From an uncultured Pelagibacteraceae bacterium (lineage in GTDB: Bacteria; Pseudomonadota; Alphaproteobacteria; Pelagibacterales; Pelagibacteraceae), in NCBI GenBank assembly GCA_902596785.1, contig CACJVG010000008.1:1-33262 (forward strand): a DNA stretch of 33,262 bases, read 5' to 3'. Made by a program: the position numbers and the translations under genes. The notes beneath the pieces were generated by a model, which worked only from the letters and a program-made list of their open reading frames with translations, was not told where the DNA came from and did not search any database. Shown here one piece after another: positions 1-8,686 of this stretch; positions within the stretch are counted from its first letter, which is position 1; the number at the start of each line of letters is the position of its first letter.

Positions 1-170
1 TTAATTATAGATGAAAGTAAATGAGGACTAGGTTTGTATTCAAAACTATTTTCAAAAGTTTTTGATATTTTTTTTTCGTAAAAATTTGAATTTTGATAAA
101 TTGATTTAAAGCTATCTTTTATATTAAAATAAAATTGACCTAAAATGCCTAAGGAATTTTTGTTAATCAT
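1..170 (-). CDS. Partial CDS: N-terminus of a probable heparinase II/III-like protein
   Basis: An open frame starts at the ATG at 170 and runs off the left edge of the window (56 codons visible). It begins MINKNSLGILGQFYFNI and contains YKPSPHLLSSI near the edge. It starts 4 bases after the rpe stop codon, so the two genes are probably co-transcribed. From memory, the gene after rpe in SAR11 genomes is a heparinase II/III-like protein followed by purH, and the visible N-terminus is compatible with that. No catalytic region is visible, so the identity rests on context. That it is coding is fairly sure; the name is not. Confidence 0.55.
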   Translation of the reverse strand, partial: MINKNSLGILGQFYFNIKDSFKSIYQNSNFYEKKISKTFENSFEYKPSPHLLSSII

Positions 171-174
171 TAAC

Positions 175-834
175 TTATTTTAATTTTAATAAATTAATAT
201 TTTTTTTTATATCTCCATCATTACTTTTAAATACCGTAGTACCAGAAACAAGAATGTTAGCACCGGCATCAATTGCACTTTTGCAGTTATCAAAATTGAT
301 TCCACCATCAATTTCTATGTCAAAAGCCATCTTTTTTTGTTCTTTTATTTTTTTTAATTCTTTAATTTTATCTAAAACTTCTGGCATGAATTTTTGCCCT
401 CCAAATCCAGGATTTACACTCATAATTAAGACTAAATCTATTTGATCTAATAAATCTATTATTAAATCAATTTTAGTTTCAGGATTAAGCGAAACTCCAA
501 CTTTCTTATTTTTCTCTTTTATCTTTTTGATTGAATTTTTTAAATTATCAGTTGCTTCGGGATGGATAGTAATTATATCAGCTCCTGCATCGGCGTAAGC
601 TTCTATGTATTTATGTACTGGTGAAATCATTAAATGAACATCAAATTTTAATGAACAGTGTTTTCTAAGGGCTTTAATTACAGGTGGTCCTATTGTTAAA
701 TTAGGAACAAAATGACCGTCCATCACATCCACATGTATCATATCAGCTCCACCTTCTTCCAGTCTTTTAATTTCCGTTCCTAATTGACTAAAATCAGCAG
801 ATAAAATTGATGGTGAAATTTGTATATTTTTCAT
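175..834 (-). CDS. rpe: Ribulose-phosphate 3-epimerase
   Basis: Interconverts D-ribulose 5-phosphate and D-xylulose 5-phosphate in the pentose phosphate pathway, in the cytosol. The 219-residue length is normal for this TIM barrel. It opens with ISPSILSADF and has the metal-ligand set of the family: H34 and D36 in HVDVMDGHFVPN, H67 in FDVHLMI and D176 in IEIDGGI. The phosphate-binding segment MSVNPGFGGQKF is at about 138-149. The start ATG is well placed before the conserved first strand. It lies 34 nt downstream of the YggT-like gene and 4 nt before the next gene on the same strand. Confidence 0.97.
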   Translation of the reverse strand: MKNIQISPSILSADFSQLGTEIKRLEEGGADMIHVDVMDGHFVPNLTIGPPVIKALRKHCSLKFDVHLMISPVHKYIEAYADAGADIITIHPEATDNLKNSIKKIKEKNKKVGVSLNPETKIDLIIDLLDQIDLVLIMSVNPGFGGQKFMPEVLDKIKELKKIKEQKKMAFDIEIDGGINFDNCKSAIDAGANILVSGTTVFKSNDGDIKKNINLLKLK

Positions 835-868
835 TGATTACTATTTTAACTAGTATCAATTTTAAAAA

Positions 869-1219
869 TTAAAATGAATTAAAAAATTGATAAATTTGTC
901 TAGAAATTTCACTCTCCAAAGGAAATGACAACATTCCCATCACCGAATAGCCTAAGATCCAAGGCATTAGATAAAATCTAATCATGTAGAAAAACCAAGC
1001 AACATATAAGGGCACCAATGGCCCGATGATAAATGAAGGTGTGATTGGTTTAAATAATTTTATTAGAGGATTGGTGTATTTCACAAATACTCTCATGAAA
1101 AAGAATTGTGAGTCCTCTCTTTGAAAAATATTCATCGCTACTCTTCCAATCAGAGTCCACATGATAATTCCAAGCAAATAATCAATAAAATATATTAAAG
1201 GATGAAAATTTGCTGACAT
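869..1219 (-). CDS. YggT-like small integral membrane protein
   Basis: A 116-residue protein with about three hydrophobic segments. The central stretch resembles the YggT family: an early Arg (GRVAMNIF), then NPLIKLFKPITPSF, then a hydrophobic segment around VPLYVAWFFYMIRF. YggT proteins are small inner-membrane proteins of poorly known function, linked in some bacteria to osmotic tolerance and division/polarity. A second, more typical family member lies at 10470-10760. This one follows the symporter terminator, so it probably has its own promoter or relies on read-through, and may be co-transcribed with rpe. The family call is by pattern only. Confidence 0.6.
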   Translation of the reverse strand: MSANFHPLIYFIDYLLGIIMWTLIGRVAMNIFQREDSQFFFMRVFVKYTNPLIKLFKPITPSFIIGPLVPLYVAWFFYMIRFYLMPWILGYSVMGMLSFPLESEISRQIYQFFNSF

Positions 1220-1251
1220 TCAAAATTTATATTGGAAAATTTATTGAAATA

Positions 1252-1277
1252 AAAGGGGCGAAATTAATCGCCCCTTT
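1252..1277 (-). terminator. Rho-independent terminator after the symporter operon
   Basis: A perfect 9-bp inverted repeat, AAAGGGGCG (1252-1260) and CGCCCCTTT (1269-1277), flanks an 8-nt AT loop. On the minus strand it lies 10 nt after the symporter stop and runs into TTTTATTTCAATAAATTTT. It is the most GC-rich stem I see in an AT-rich window and has the layout of an intrinsic terminator, although the U tract is interrupted. Confidence 0.8.
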
Positions 1278-1287
1278 AAAAGATTAT

Positions 1288-3099
1288 TTAGTGTGATTTA
1301 CCAAGAATTGATTTACCACTCGGTACACGCACGTCATCAACCATTTTTTGAGTAGCTTTATCTGGTTCTGCAGTCATTAAACTAACTACCACCATTAAAA
1401 CTAAACTTACAGCTGATCCGAAGATACCAAATGTTAACTGTGTAATCCCTAGGAATCCACTTCCACCAGTTCGTACCCAAACTAAGTACCAAGCACCGGC
1501 GATTAGACCACCTAGCATACCAGCAATCGCACCTTGTCTATTAGCTCTCTTCCACCATACACCAAGTACAAGTGGGAAGAACAATCCAGACATCGCAAAA
1601 TCAAAAGCCCAGATAACTGAACCTAAGATTCCTTGAATCTCCATTGCTGCAATAGTTGCTCCAGCAAAACCAATTATTACAAGTAATACCCTTGCAACAA
1701 GTAGTCGTTTTGCAGTTTCCGCTTTTGGATCAATGATCTTATAGTAAACATCATGTGATATAGCGTTTGCAATCGCTAGAATCAAACCATCGGCAGTAGA
1801 CATGGCAGCTGCCATACCTCCTGCAGCAACTAGACCTGAAATTACGTAAGGTAATCCAGCTATCTCTGGTGTTGCTAATACAACGGCTTTACCACCCATG
1901 AAGAACTCATTTAATTCAAGAGTTCCATTTCCGTTAAAGTCGCTGATAAACATTAGGTTTGCTTGGTTCCAGTTTTGGTACCAATCTATCGCTTCCACTT
2001 CTGCAAATGTCTTACCGATAATACCAGTTGGTAAATTCGGGTCGATCAATGATAACTTAGATAATGTAGCTAACATTGGAGCAGAAGAATAAAGTAGGAA
2101 GATAAAGAATAATGACCAACCTACTGATTTTCTAGCTGCTTTTACACTTGGAGTAGTAAAGTATCTCATCATCACGTGCGGTAATGATGCTGTTCCCATC
2201 ATCATCGCTAATGCTAATGAAATAAATGCCCAAGGTGTAGCGTTCACTGCAGAGTGAGCTTTAGTTATTCCTGCTAAGCCTTTAGGTACTGTTTTTAGAT
2301 CAGCAGCTGCGTTTTTAACAAAACCGAACTGTTGTTCTAATTCACCAATTCTAGCAACCTCATCAGCTAACATAAAGTGAGGGAAGAAACCCGCACCCAT
2401 TTTGTTACTGATCCAGAATACTGGAAGTAGATATGCTATAATTAGAACGATATATTGTGCAACCTGTGTCCAAGTCACCCCTCTCATACCACCTAACATT
2501 GAACATAATAAAATACTTATTAGTCCAACATAAACTGCGTATTGGAATGGGATATCAAGTGCAACAGATGCAATAGTACCTGTAGCGTTAATTTGTGCAG
2601 TCACATAAGTAAATGAAGCAACAGTTAAAACTACAACTGCGCTAAATCTTGCTAAATTACCACCGTATCTCGTACCTATAAAATCTGGAACTGTATAACA
2701 GCCAAATTTTCTTAGGTATGGTGCTAATAAAGATGCAACAAGCACGTATCCACCAGTCCAACCAACAAGTAGAGCCATATAACCGTAACCTTTAAAGTAA
2801 ATACCACCTGCCATAGCAACGAATGATGCACCAGACATCCAGTCTGCTGCAGTCGCCATTCCGTTGAAGACTGTTGGTACTTGCCTTCCAGCTACATAAT
2901 ATGCATCTGCTTGGGCTGTTCTTGATAGATAACCGATTAATGCATAGATGAATACAGTAAATGCAACAAAAGCGATACCGATCGTTTTAGCTGTCATACC
3001 CATCTGTTCAGCAATTGCCATAATGATTATGAAACCTACAAATCCTCCTGTATAGATTCCGTAAATCTTAGGCAAATTATCTATGAAATTACCTTTCAT
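1288..3099 (-). CDS. Sodium:solute symporter, large subunit (acetate/short organic acid type)
   Basis: A 603-residue transporter of the sodium:solute symporter family with about 13 membrane segments. Family signatures include YYVAGRQVPTVFNGMATAADWMSGASF near the N-terminus (about 68-93) and STADGLILAIANAISHD near 434-450. It pairs with the small subunit encoded just upstream (TAATG overlap), an arrangement known for the ActP-like/VC_2705 group. The acs gene nearby makes acetate a reasonable substrate, but substrate is inferred. An exposed segment between membrane helices contains an EF-hand-like loop at 387-398 (DFNGNGTLELNE). A strong Shine-Dalgarno, GAGAGG, precedes the ATG by about 8 nt. 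A terminator follows at 1252-1277. Confidence 0.92.
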   Translation of the reverse strand: MKGNFIDNLPKIYGIYTGGFVGFIIIMAIAEQMGMTAKTIGIAFVAFTVFIYALIGYLSRTAQADAYYVAGRQVPTVFNGMATAADWMSGASFVAMAGGIYFKGYGYMALLVGWTGGYVLVASLLAPYLRKFGCYTVPDFIGTRYGGNLARFSAVVVLTVASFTYVTAQINATGTIASVALDIPFQYAVYVGLISILLCSMLGGMRGVTWTQVAQYIVLIIAYLLPVFWISNKMGAGFFPHFMLADEVARIGELEQQFGFVKNAAADLKTVPKGLAGITKAHSAVNATPWAFISLALAMMMGTASLPHVMMRYFTTPSVKAARKSVGWSLFFIFLLYSSAPMLATLSKLSLIDPNLPTGIIGKTFAEVEAIDWYQNWNQANLMFISDFNGNGTLELNEFFMGGKAVVLATPEIAGLPYVISGLVAAGGMAAAMSTADGLILAIANAISHDVYYKIIDPKAETAKRLLVARVLLVIIGFAGATIAAMEIQGILGSVIWAFDFAMSGLFFPLVLGVWWKRANRQGAIAGMLGGLIAGAWYLVWVRTGGSGFLGITQLTFGIFGSAVSLVLMVVVSLMTAEPDKATQKMVDDVRVPSGKSILGKSH

Positions 3100-3359
3100 T
3101 ATTCGTCCTCTCTTTCGCTAAAGCCGAACTCTTCATCGATTTTTTCTTGTCTGTTCGCAAACCAGAAAATTAAGATTACGAAAGCACCAAGAGATCCCTG
3201 ACACGTAAACCAATATGTCCATGGATAACCGAAAGGTCCTGTGACCTCGTTCATTTCAGCTCCAAAGAGAAAGATGCCAATTGAGAAAACAAACCAGATT
3301 GCTAATGTTATAAATAACAATCCCCTGGTTTTTTCCCAGTGTTTTTGTTGATTTGACAT
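3099..3359 (-). CDS. Sodium:solute symporter small subunit (DUF4212 type)
   Basis: An 86-residue protein with two membrane segments (about 12-32 and 48-68) and a charged C-terminal tail. It matches the DUF4212 small subunits that accompany ActP-like symporters: the N-terminal KHWEKTRGLLFITLAIWF and the middle FGYPWTYWFTCQGSLGAFV. Its stop overlaps the large-subunit ATG (TAATG), so the two are translated as a pair. A clear AGAGAGG ribosome binding site lies about 5 nt before the ATG, nearly the same site as used by the large subunit. Confidence 0.88.
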   Translation of the reverse strand: MSNQQKHWEKTRGLLFITLAIWFVFSIGIFLFGAEMNEVTGPFGYPWTYWFTCQGSLGAFVILIFWFANRQEKIDEEFGFSEREDE

Positions 3360-3468
3360 TTATACCTCTCTTTTTAGTTATAACTGGGTAAAACCATAAC
3401 CATTATGAGAGCTTTGAAAACCCTAAAAATTGATCATATTAGGTACTTATTTACTTACTTTTTTAAGA

Positions 3469-3474
3469 TATAAT
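3469..3474 (+). promoter_or_regulatory. Possible -10 box (TATAAT) for the hypothetical gene at 3495
   Basis: A perfect TATAAT lies about 20 nt upstream of the ATG at 3495, in the 135-bp divergent region shared with the symporter operon. No good -35 element at standard spacing is evident. If used, transcription would start near 3481 and give a leader of roughly 14 nt. Confidence 0.4.
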
Positions 3475-3494
3475 TGGCGCACTTACTAATTAAC

Positions 3495-4118
3495 ATGGGA
3501 AAATATAAATTAACTTGGAGAGACGTAAAACTTGAGGATTTTAAAACATATTTATTCGCCATGTTTAAGGCGTTTATTCCAAAGAAAAAAATAAAAACTT
3601 TAGATGAATTAGAGCAGTTTATTCAAACTAAATCTGCATGGGCAACCCAAGTTACCTTATATAATTATTTAAAAACTAGAATGGGAACAAGATACGTTCT
3701 TCATTTTGATAATGACGAATTCATGTCATCAGTAAATCTTGCTAAATGGAATATTTATTCAGTTGCATTACAAGACTTAACTTTTTTTACTTTTTCATAT
3801 TTGAAAGTTAATTTCAATTATCAGGATATTCATAAAGCAAACGAAATTTTCAATAAAATTTTAGATGACGAAATTTCTAATAAGATGCCGTTAGATATTA
3901 TTGATGAAGCTAGGAAAAGTTTTGATGAACGATTAGAGAAAATAAATTGGGATGTTTATTATCAAGACTTACCTTTTAATCCTAGTGCACTCTCTTTATA
4001 TAAATGGGCTCCGATTGCAGATGAATTAAAAACTTTAGATAGAAAGATTGTTTTAAATTCGATGATTTTAAAATGGGATGTTGTTAAACAAGAGTTTAAA
4101 GATTTAATTCAGTTTTAA
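3495..4118 (+). CDS. Conserved hypothetical protein
   Basis: A 207-residue soluble protein with no signal peptide or membrane helix. It begins [16 protein letters not shown] and has the segments [14 protein letters not shown] and [16 protein letters not shown] recall similar unnamed proteins of about this length in alphaproteobacteria but know no function. A TTG seven codons upstream (3474) is in frame, but it overlaps a TATAAT, so I prefer the ATG at 3495. It is divergent from the symporter and its stop overlaps the acs stop by 4 bases (TTAA, a stop on both strands). A role near acetate metabolism would be guilt by association only. Confidence 0.8.
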   Translation: MGKYKLTWRDVKLEDFKTYLFAMFKAFIPKKKIKTLDELEQFIQTKSAWATQVTLYNYLKTRMGTRYVLHFDNDEFMSSVNLAKWNIYSVALQDLTFFTFSYLKVNFNYQDIHKANEIFNKILDDEISNKMPLDIIDEARKSFDERLEKINWDVYYQDLPFNPSALSLYKWAPIADELKTLDRKIVLNSMILKWDVVKQEFKDLIQF

Positions 4119-6211
4119 ATATTTTTTCTATTTTCAACCAAACTATCAACAACACTTGGATCTGCTAGAGTAGTTGTATCTCCTAATTGACCATGTTCAT
4201 TTGCAGCAATTTTTCTTAAAATCCTTCTCATTATTTTTCCTGATCTTGTTTTAGGAAGACCTGGTGTAAAATGAATTAGATCTGGGGTTGCAAGAGGTCC
4301 AATTTGTTTTCTCACCCAAAGTTTAAGATCTCGCTCAAGTTCACCAGTTTCTGTTTCTCCAGCGTTTAAAGTTACATAACAATATAATCCATTCCCTTTA
4401 ATATCATGAGGGTAACCAACTACAGCGGCCTCAGCTACTTTTGGATGTGCAACAAATGCACTTTCAATTTCAGCAGTTCCCAAGTTGTGTCCTGAAACAA
4501 TAATTACATCATCTACACGACCTGTGATCCAGTAATAACCATCTTTATCTCTTCTACATCCATCACCAGTAAAATATTTTCCGTTGAATTGAGAAAAATA
4601 AGTATCAATAAATCTTTGATGATCTCCATATACTGTTCTCATTTGGCCAGGCCAAGATTGAGCTATGCAAAGTCTTCCTTCACCAGCACCTTTTATCTCT
4701 TTACCACTTTTATCAACAAGGACAGGCTTAATCCCATAGAAAGGTTTTGTTGCAGACCCAGGTTTTAGAGGAATAGCCCCTGTTTGAGGAGCAATCATTA
4801 TACCTCCGGTTTCTGTTTGCCACCAAGTATCTACAATAGGGCATTTAGAATTACCTACAGTTTTATAATACCACATCCAAGCCTCCGGATTTATTGGTTC
4901 TCCCACCGTTCCTAAGAGCTTAAGTGATTTTCTAGAAGTTTTTTTAACTGGTTTATCTCCTTCACGCATTAAAGCTCTTATTGCAGTCGGAGCTGTATAG
5001 AATGTATTTACTTTATATTTATCGACTATTTGCCACCATCTAGAACTATCAGGATAGTTTGGGATTCCTTCAAACATTATAGTAGTTGCACCATTCGAAA
5101 GTGGTCCATAAATAATGTAACTATGTCCAGTTACCCAGCCAATATCAGCAGTACACCAATAAATATCTTTTGGTTTGTAGTTGAAAATATATTGATGAGT
5201 CATTGACGCATAAACCATATAACCGCCAGTAGTATGAAGAACTCCTTTAGGTTTCCCTGTTGAACCCGAAGTATATAAAATAAACAAAGGATCCTCTGCG
5301 TTCATTTCCTCAGGTTCACAATTATTAGGAACATCTTTAATTAAATCATGATACCAAACATCTCTATTTTGATCCCAGTTGATATAATTACCTGTTCGTT
5401 TAACAACAATACATTTTTTAACATTTGGACAACTCATCAGAGCTTCATCAACTGTATATTTCAGTGGTATAGTTTTTCCACCTCGTACTCCTTCATCTGC
5501 AGTAATGATGTATTCAGACTCGCAATCATTTACTCTTCCTGAAATAGAGTCTGCTGAAAAACCACCAAAAATAATTGAATGTACTGCACCAATTCTCACA
5601 CAGGCCAGCATTAAAATTGCTAACTCAGGAATCATCGTTAAATAAATTGTTACACGGTCACCTTTTTTAATTCCTAATTTTTTTAAACCATTTGCTGCTT
5701 TAGAAACTTTTTGATGAAGTTGTTTGTAAGAAATTTTTTGACTATCTTTTGGATCATCTCCAACCCAAATAATAGCAGTTTTATCTTTTTTATCCTTTAA
5801 ATGTCTATCAATACAATTTGCTGAAGCATTTAATGTACCATCTTCAAACCATTTAATTTTTACTTCTTTTGTACTGTATTTTACGTCTTTAATTTTTTTA
5901 TAAGGTTTTATCCAAGTAATTCTTTTTCCTTCTTTTCTCCAAAATTCATCATTACTCTTTATAGATTGAGAATATTTTTGCTGGTATTTACTTTTGTTTG
6001 CTAAGCTACTTTTAACCCATTCTGGTTTTGTTTTAATAATAACTTCAGGAGGTGTATTTCCATTTTCCTTTTTTGCTTTAATTCTTTTTTTTGGTTTTTT
6101 AGAAGATTTTTTTCTAACTTTAGATCTTCTCTTCACCTTTTTTGAGGTTTTTTTTCTAACCTTAGACTTTTTTTTTCTTACCTTGCTTTTCTTCTTCTTT
6201 TTTTTTGGCAT
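4115..6211 (-). CDS. acs: Acetyl-CoA synthetase with basic N-terminal extension
   Basis: Makes acetyl-CoA from acetate, ATP and CoA through an acetyl-adenylate. The catalytic part, from about residue 60, has the family marks: [17 protein letters not shown] (121-137), the AMP-binding loop [18 protein letters not shown], the hinge-region TGD and [12 protein letters not shown], and the C-terminal [11 protein letters not shown], whose Lys is the acetylation-controlled catalytic residue in known enzymes. At 698 residues it exceeds the usual ~650 because of a Lys/Arg tail (32 of the first 48 residues) with SKVRKK three times. No other Met precedes the conserved region, so the tail appears real. It probably works with the symporter at 1288-3359. 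Confidence 0.97.
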   Translation of the reverse strand: MPKKKKKKSKVRKKKSKVRKKTSKKVKRRSKVRKKSSKKPKKRIKAKKENGNTPPEVIIKTKPEWVKSSLANKSKYQQKYSQSIKSNDEFWRKEGKRITWIKPYKKIKDVKYSTKEVKIKWFEDGTLNASANCIDRHLKDKKDKTAIIWVGDDPKDSQKISYKQLHQKVSKAANGLKKLGIKKGDRVTIYLTMIPELAILMLACVRIGAVHSIIFGGFSADSISGRVNDCESEYIITADEGVRGGKTIPLKYTVDEALMSCPNVKKCIVVKRTGNYINWDQNRDVWYHDLIKDVPNNCEPEEMNAEDPLFILYTSGSTGKPKGVLHTTGGYMVYASMTHQYIFNYKPKDIYWCTADIGWVTGHSYIIYGPLSNGATTIMFEGIPNYPDSSRWWQIVDKYKVNTFYTAPTAIRALMREGDKPVKKTSRKSLKLLGTVGEPINPEAWMWYYKTVGNSKCPIVDTWWQTETGGIMIAPQTGAIPLKPGSATKPFYGIKPVLVDKSGKEIKGAGEGRLCIAQSWPGQMRTVYGDHQRFIDTYFSQFNGKYFTGDGCRRDKDGYYWITGRVDDVIIVSGHNLGTAEIESAFVAHPKVAEAAVVGYPHDIKGNGLYCYVTLNAGETETGELERDLKLWVRKQIGPLATPDLIHFTPGLPKTRSGKIMRRILRKIAANEHGQLGDTTTLADPSVVDSLVENRKNI

Positions 6212-6226
6212 AGGACAATTTTTTTT

Positions 6227-6640
6227 TTAAATCTTACTCATGTTATTTATAATTTTCCAGCTTTTATAATCAACAGGCATTACAGAAAGTCTACTTTGCT
6301 TTATCAGAGCTAAATGGCTTAAATCCTTATTTTTTTTAATACTTTCGAGCGTTATAGGCTTTGAAAATTTAGACTTAAATTGAACAGTAACAGCAACAAA
6401 TCTTCCTGTTTTGTCTGTTTTATCTATATACGATTCTTTAATAACTTTTACTATTCCAACTATCTCTTTTCCTATGTTTGAATGATAAAAAAAACATAGA
6501 TCTCCTTTACTCATACTTTTTAAATTTTTTGCAGCTTGATAATTTCTGACACCATCCCAAGGTGCACCTTTAATTCCAGCTTTTTTTTGTTGGTCAATTG
6601 ACCAAACATCTGGTTCAGATTTCATCAACCAATATTTCAT
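6227..6640 (-). CDS. EVE domain-containing protein
   Basis: A 137-residue single-domain EVE protein (PUA-like fold; thymocyte nuclear protein 1 relatives). It begins MKYWLMKSEPDVWSID and has GAPWDGVRNYQAAKNL and KGDLCFFYHSN, typical of the family. EVE domains bind modified nucleobases in RNA or DNA; the target here is unknown. Its ATG shares one base with the tsaD stop (TAATG), which puts it next to a tRNA-modification gene and suggests co-translation. Its stop lies 15 nt before the acs ATG. Confidence 0.92.
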   Translation of the reverse strand: MKYWLMKSEPDVWSIDQQKKAGIKGAPWDGVRNYQAAKNLKSMSKGDLCFFYHSNIGKEIVGIVKVIKESYIDKTDKTGRFVAVTVQFKSKFSKPITLESIKKNKDLSHLALIKQSRLSVMPVDYKSWKIINNMSKI

Positions 6641-7713
6641 TACAATTGAACTCCAGCACCTTTGAGAAAAGCTGCATCTTCATCTAAAGGCCATCTAGGT
6701 TTTGCTGGATAATCTAAATCATCAAATTGATTTATTTTAAATTTTTCTAAACCTACCATTGCAATCATTGCTGCATTATCTCCACAAAACTCTATAGGTG
6801 GAAAAATACTTTTATAATTATTTTCTTCACATAGATTAATTAACATAGACCTAATTTTTTTATTTGCTGCAACTCCTCCAGCAACAACGAAAATTTTTTC
6901 GTTTAATTCATTTATTTTTTCAAATTCAGTAAAAGCAATCTTTGTTTTTTTATATAAAATTTCCTCAATTGTTCTTTGAAAAGATGCTGCAAGATCATAT
7001 TTATCTTGTTCTGATTTAATTGTTTTGCTTATCTTCAACACGGCGGTTTTTAGACCTGCAAAAGAAAGATTGCATCCTCCTTTGCTGAAAATTGGTTTTG
7101 GTAAATCATATTTTTCTGGATCACCTTTTTTAGCTAAAATTTCTATTTGAGGTCCTCCTGGAAATTCTATTCCTAAAAGCTTTGCCGTTTTGTCAAACGC
7201 CTCACCTAATGCATCATCAATAGTTGTTCCTAATCTTTTATATTTACCAAGGTTTTGAACACTTAAATATTGTGAGTGCCCGCCTGAAATTAAAAGAAGT
7301 AAATATGGATAATTTAAATTCGTATTTAGTTTTGGACTTAAAGCATGTCCCTCTAAATGATTGACAGCAATAAAAGGTTTATTCATTGCTGTTGCGAAAG
7401 CTTTACCAAAACTTAACCCAACTGATAAACAAACAATTAATCCAGGACCAGCGGTAGAAGCAACCGCATCTATTTCCTCAATTTTTCTTCCACCTTCATC
7501 AATAGCTTTTTTGACAATCCAATCAATTTTTTCAATGTGTGAACGTGCTGCTAGTTCAGGAACTACACCACCAAACTCCCTATGAACCTCCACTTGGCTA
7601 GAAACAATGTTGGATAAAACTACTGGGAAACCTTCTTCATTTTCAGTTATTAAAGAAGCTGCTGTTTCATCACAACTAGACTCTATTCCAAGAATTAAGG
7701 GTTTTTTGCTCAT
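6640..7713 (-). CDS. tsaD: tRNA N6-adenosine threonylcarbamoyltransferase TsaD
   Basis: Transfers the threonylcarbamoyl group from threonylcarbamoyl-AMP to A37 of tRNAs that read ANN codons, together with TsaB and TsaE. The 357-residue protein starts with LILGIESSCDETAAS and carries the metal-binding HxxxH as H119 and H123 in NHLEGHALSP. GGHSQY and the C-terminal GDNAAMIA also match. It is full length. It is divergent from hemC with 54 nt between the starts and overlaps the EVE gene downstream by one base. Confidence 0.97.
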   Translation of the reverse strand: MSKKPLILGIESSCDETAASLITENEEGFPVVLSNIVSSQVEVHREFGGVVPELAARSHIEKIDWIVKKAIDEGGRKIEEIDAVASTAGPGLIVCLSVGLSFGKAFATAMNKPFIAVNHLEGHALSPKLNTNLNYPYLLLLISGGHSQYLSVQNLGKYKRLGTTIDDALGEAFDKTAKLLGIEFPGGPQIEILAKKGDPEKYDLPKPIFSKGGCNLSFAGLKTAVLKISKTIKSEQDKYDLAASFQRTIEEILYKKTKIAFTEFEKINELNEKIFVVAGGVAANKKIRSMLINLCEENNYKSIFPPIEFCGDNAAMIAMVGLEKFKINQFDDLDYPAKPRWPLDEDAAFLKGAGVQL

Positions 7714-7767
7714 TCAAATAGTTTTTAATAATTGTACAATCTTTATACAAGTAAGAAATAATTTTTT

Positions 7768-8685
7768 ATGAGAAAAAAAATAATAATTGGATCTAGGGGT
7801 AGCAAGCTTGCCTTACTTTATGCTCAACAAGCTAAAGATAAGATTATTGAAAATACCGACCTTGGTAATGAAGATATTTTAATTAAATCAATTACAACTA
7901 AAGGTGACGAAGTACAGGATATAAGATTATCTGAGCTTGGTGGCAAAGGTTTGTTTTCTAGTAATATTGAAAAAGAACTTCAGTTACAAAATATTGATAT
8001 TGCAGTCCATGCACTGAAAGATATGCCTGCTAATGAAACAAAAGGATTAACAACAGACTCTTTCCTTGAAAGAAATGACCCTAGAGAGATTTTAATTACA
8101 AAGAACAAAAAAAAACTTAAAGACTTAGATCAAAAGTCAATTGTTGGTACCTCATCATACAGAAGAGAATTTCAAATAAAAAAAATTAGACAAGATTTGA
8201 ACTGTAAACTAATTAGAGGAAATGTAGATACTAGAATTAGAAAATTGAATGAAGGGATGTATGATGCAATTATTTTATCTTATGCTGGTATCAAATTTTT
8301 AAAATTTGAAAATGAAATTTCAGAAATTTTTTCAACTGAAGAAATAATTCCTAGTGCAGGACAGGGCGTAATTGCTCTTCAGTGCAGGGAGAATGATGAC
8401 GATACAATTTCTATTTTAAACAAAATTAATCATGAGGAAACACATAAAAGAGCTCACCTTGAGAGAAATATTTTAAAAATTTTAGATGGAGATTGTGAAA
8501 CAGCAATTGGAGCTCATTCAGTGGTTGATGGAGATAAGATTATAGTGGAGGCTGAACTTTTTTCTTTAGATGGCAAACAAAGGTTTTATGAAAAAAAAGT
8601 TGGTAATTTGAATCAATTTAAAGAACTTGGTAAAGAAGTTGGAATACTTTTAAAAACAAAATCAAATAATTCATATAAAAGATAA
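7768..8685 (+). CDS. hemC: Hydroxymethylbilane synthase (porphobilinogen deaminase)
   Basis: Condenses four porphobilinogen molecules into hydroxymethylbilane in heme and siroheme synthesis. The 305-residue protein starts IIIGSRGSKLALLYAQ. The catalytic Asp is D85 in HALKDMP and the dipyrromethane-cofactor Cys is C243 in DGDCETAIGAHS. TSSYRREFQI and GNVDTRIRKL are the usual substrate-binding segments. hemD follows one base after the stop, so consecutive pathway steps are co-transcribed. It heads a ten-gene plus-strand run that ends at 14734. A perfect palindrome ATTGTACAAT lies at 7731-7740 in the upstream gap. Confidence 0.97.
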   Translation: MRKKIIIGSRGSKLALLYAQQAKDKIIENTDLGNEDILIKSITTKGDEVQDIRLSELGGKGLFSSNIEKELQLQNIDIAVHALKDMPANETKGLTTDSFLERNDPREILITKNKKKLKDLDQKSIVGTSSYRREFQIKKIRQDLNCKLIRGNVDTRIRKLNEGMYDAIILSYAGIKFLKFENEISEIFSTEEIIPSAGQGVIALQCRENDDDTISILNKINHEETHKRAHLERNILKILDGDCETAIGAHSVVDGDKIIVEAELFSLDGKQRFYEKKVGNLNQFKELGKEVGILLKTKSNNSYKR

Positions 8686-8686
8686 T

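Noticed and set aside
254-445. Open frame antisense to rpe
   Set aside because: Rpe is clearly conserved on the opposite strand; the antisense product has no family features.
3376-3385. Palindrome AGTTATAACT upstream of the symporter operon as an operator
   Set aside because: Very AT-rich and overlapping a likely -10-like sequence; I see no second copy or other support.
3474-3494. TTG start seven codons upstream for the hypothetical gene at 3495
   Set aside because: The TTG overlaps a TATAAT box, and the following ATG gives a more natural N-terminus.
5994-6230. Plus-strand open frame with a strongly hydrophobic Phe/Leu-rich product opposite the acs start
   Set aside because: It is the complement of the Lys/Arg-rich Acs tail: AAA/AAG codons read as TTT/CTT on the other strand. 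No ribosome site or family match.
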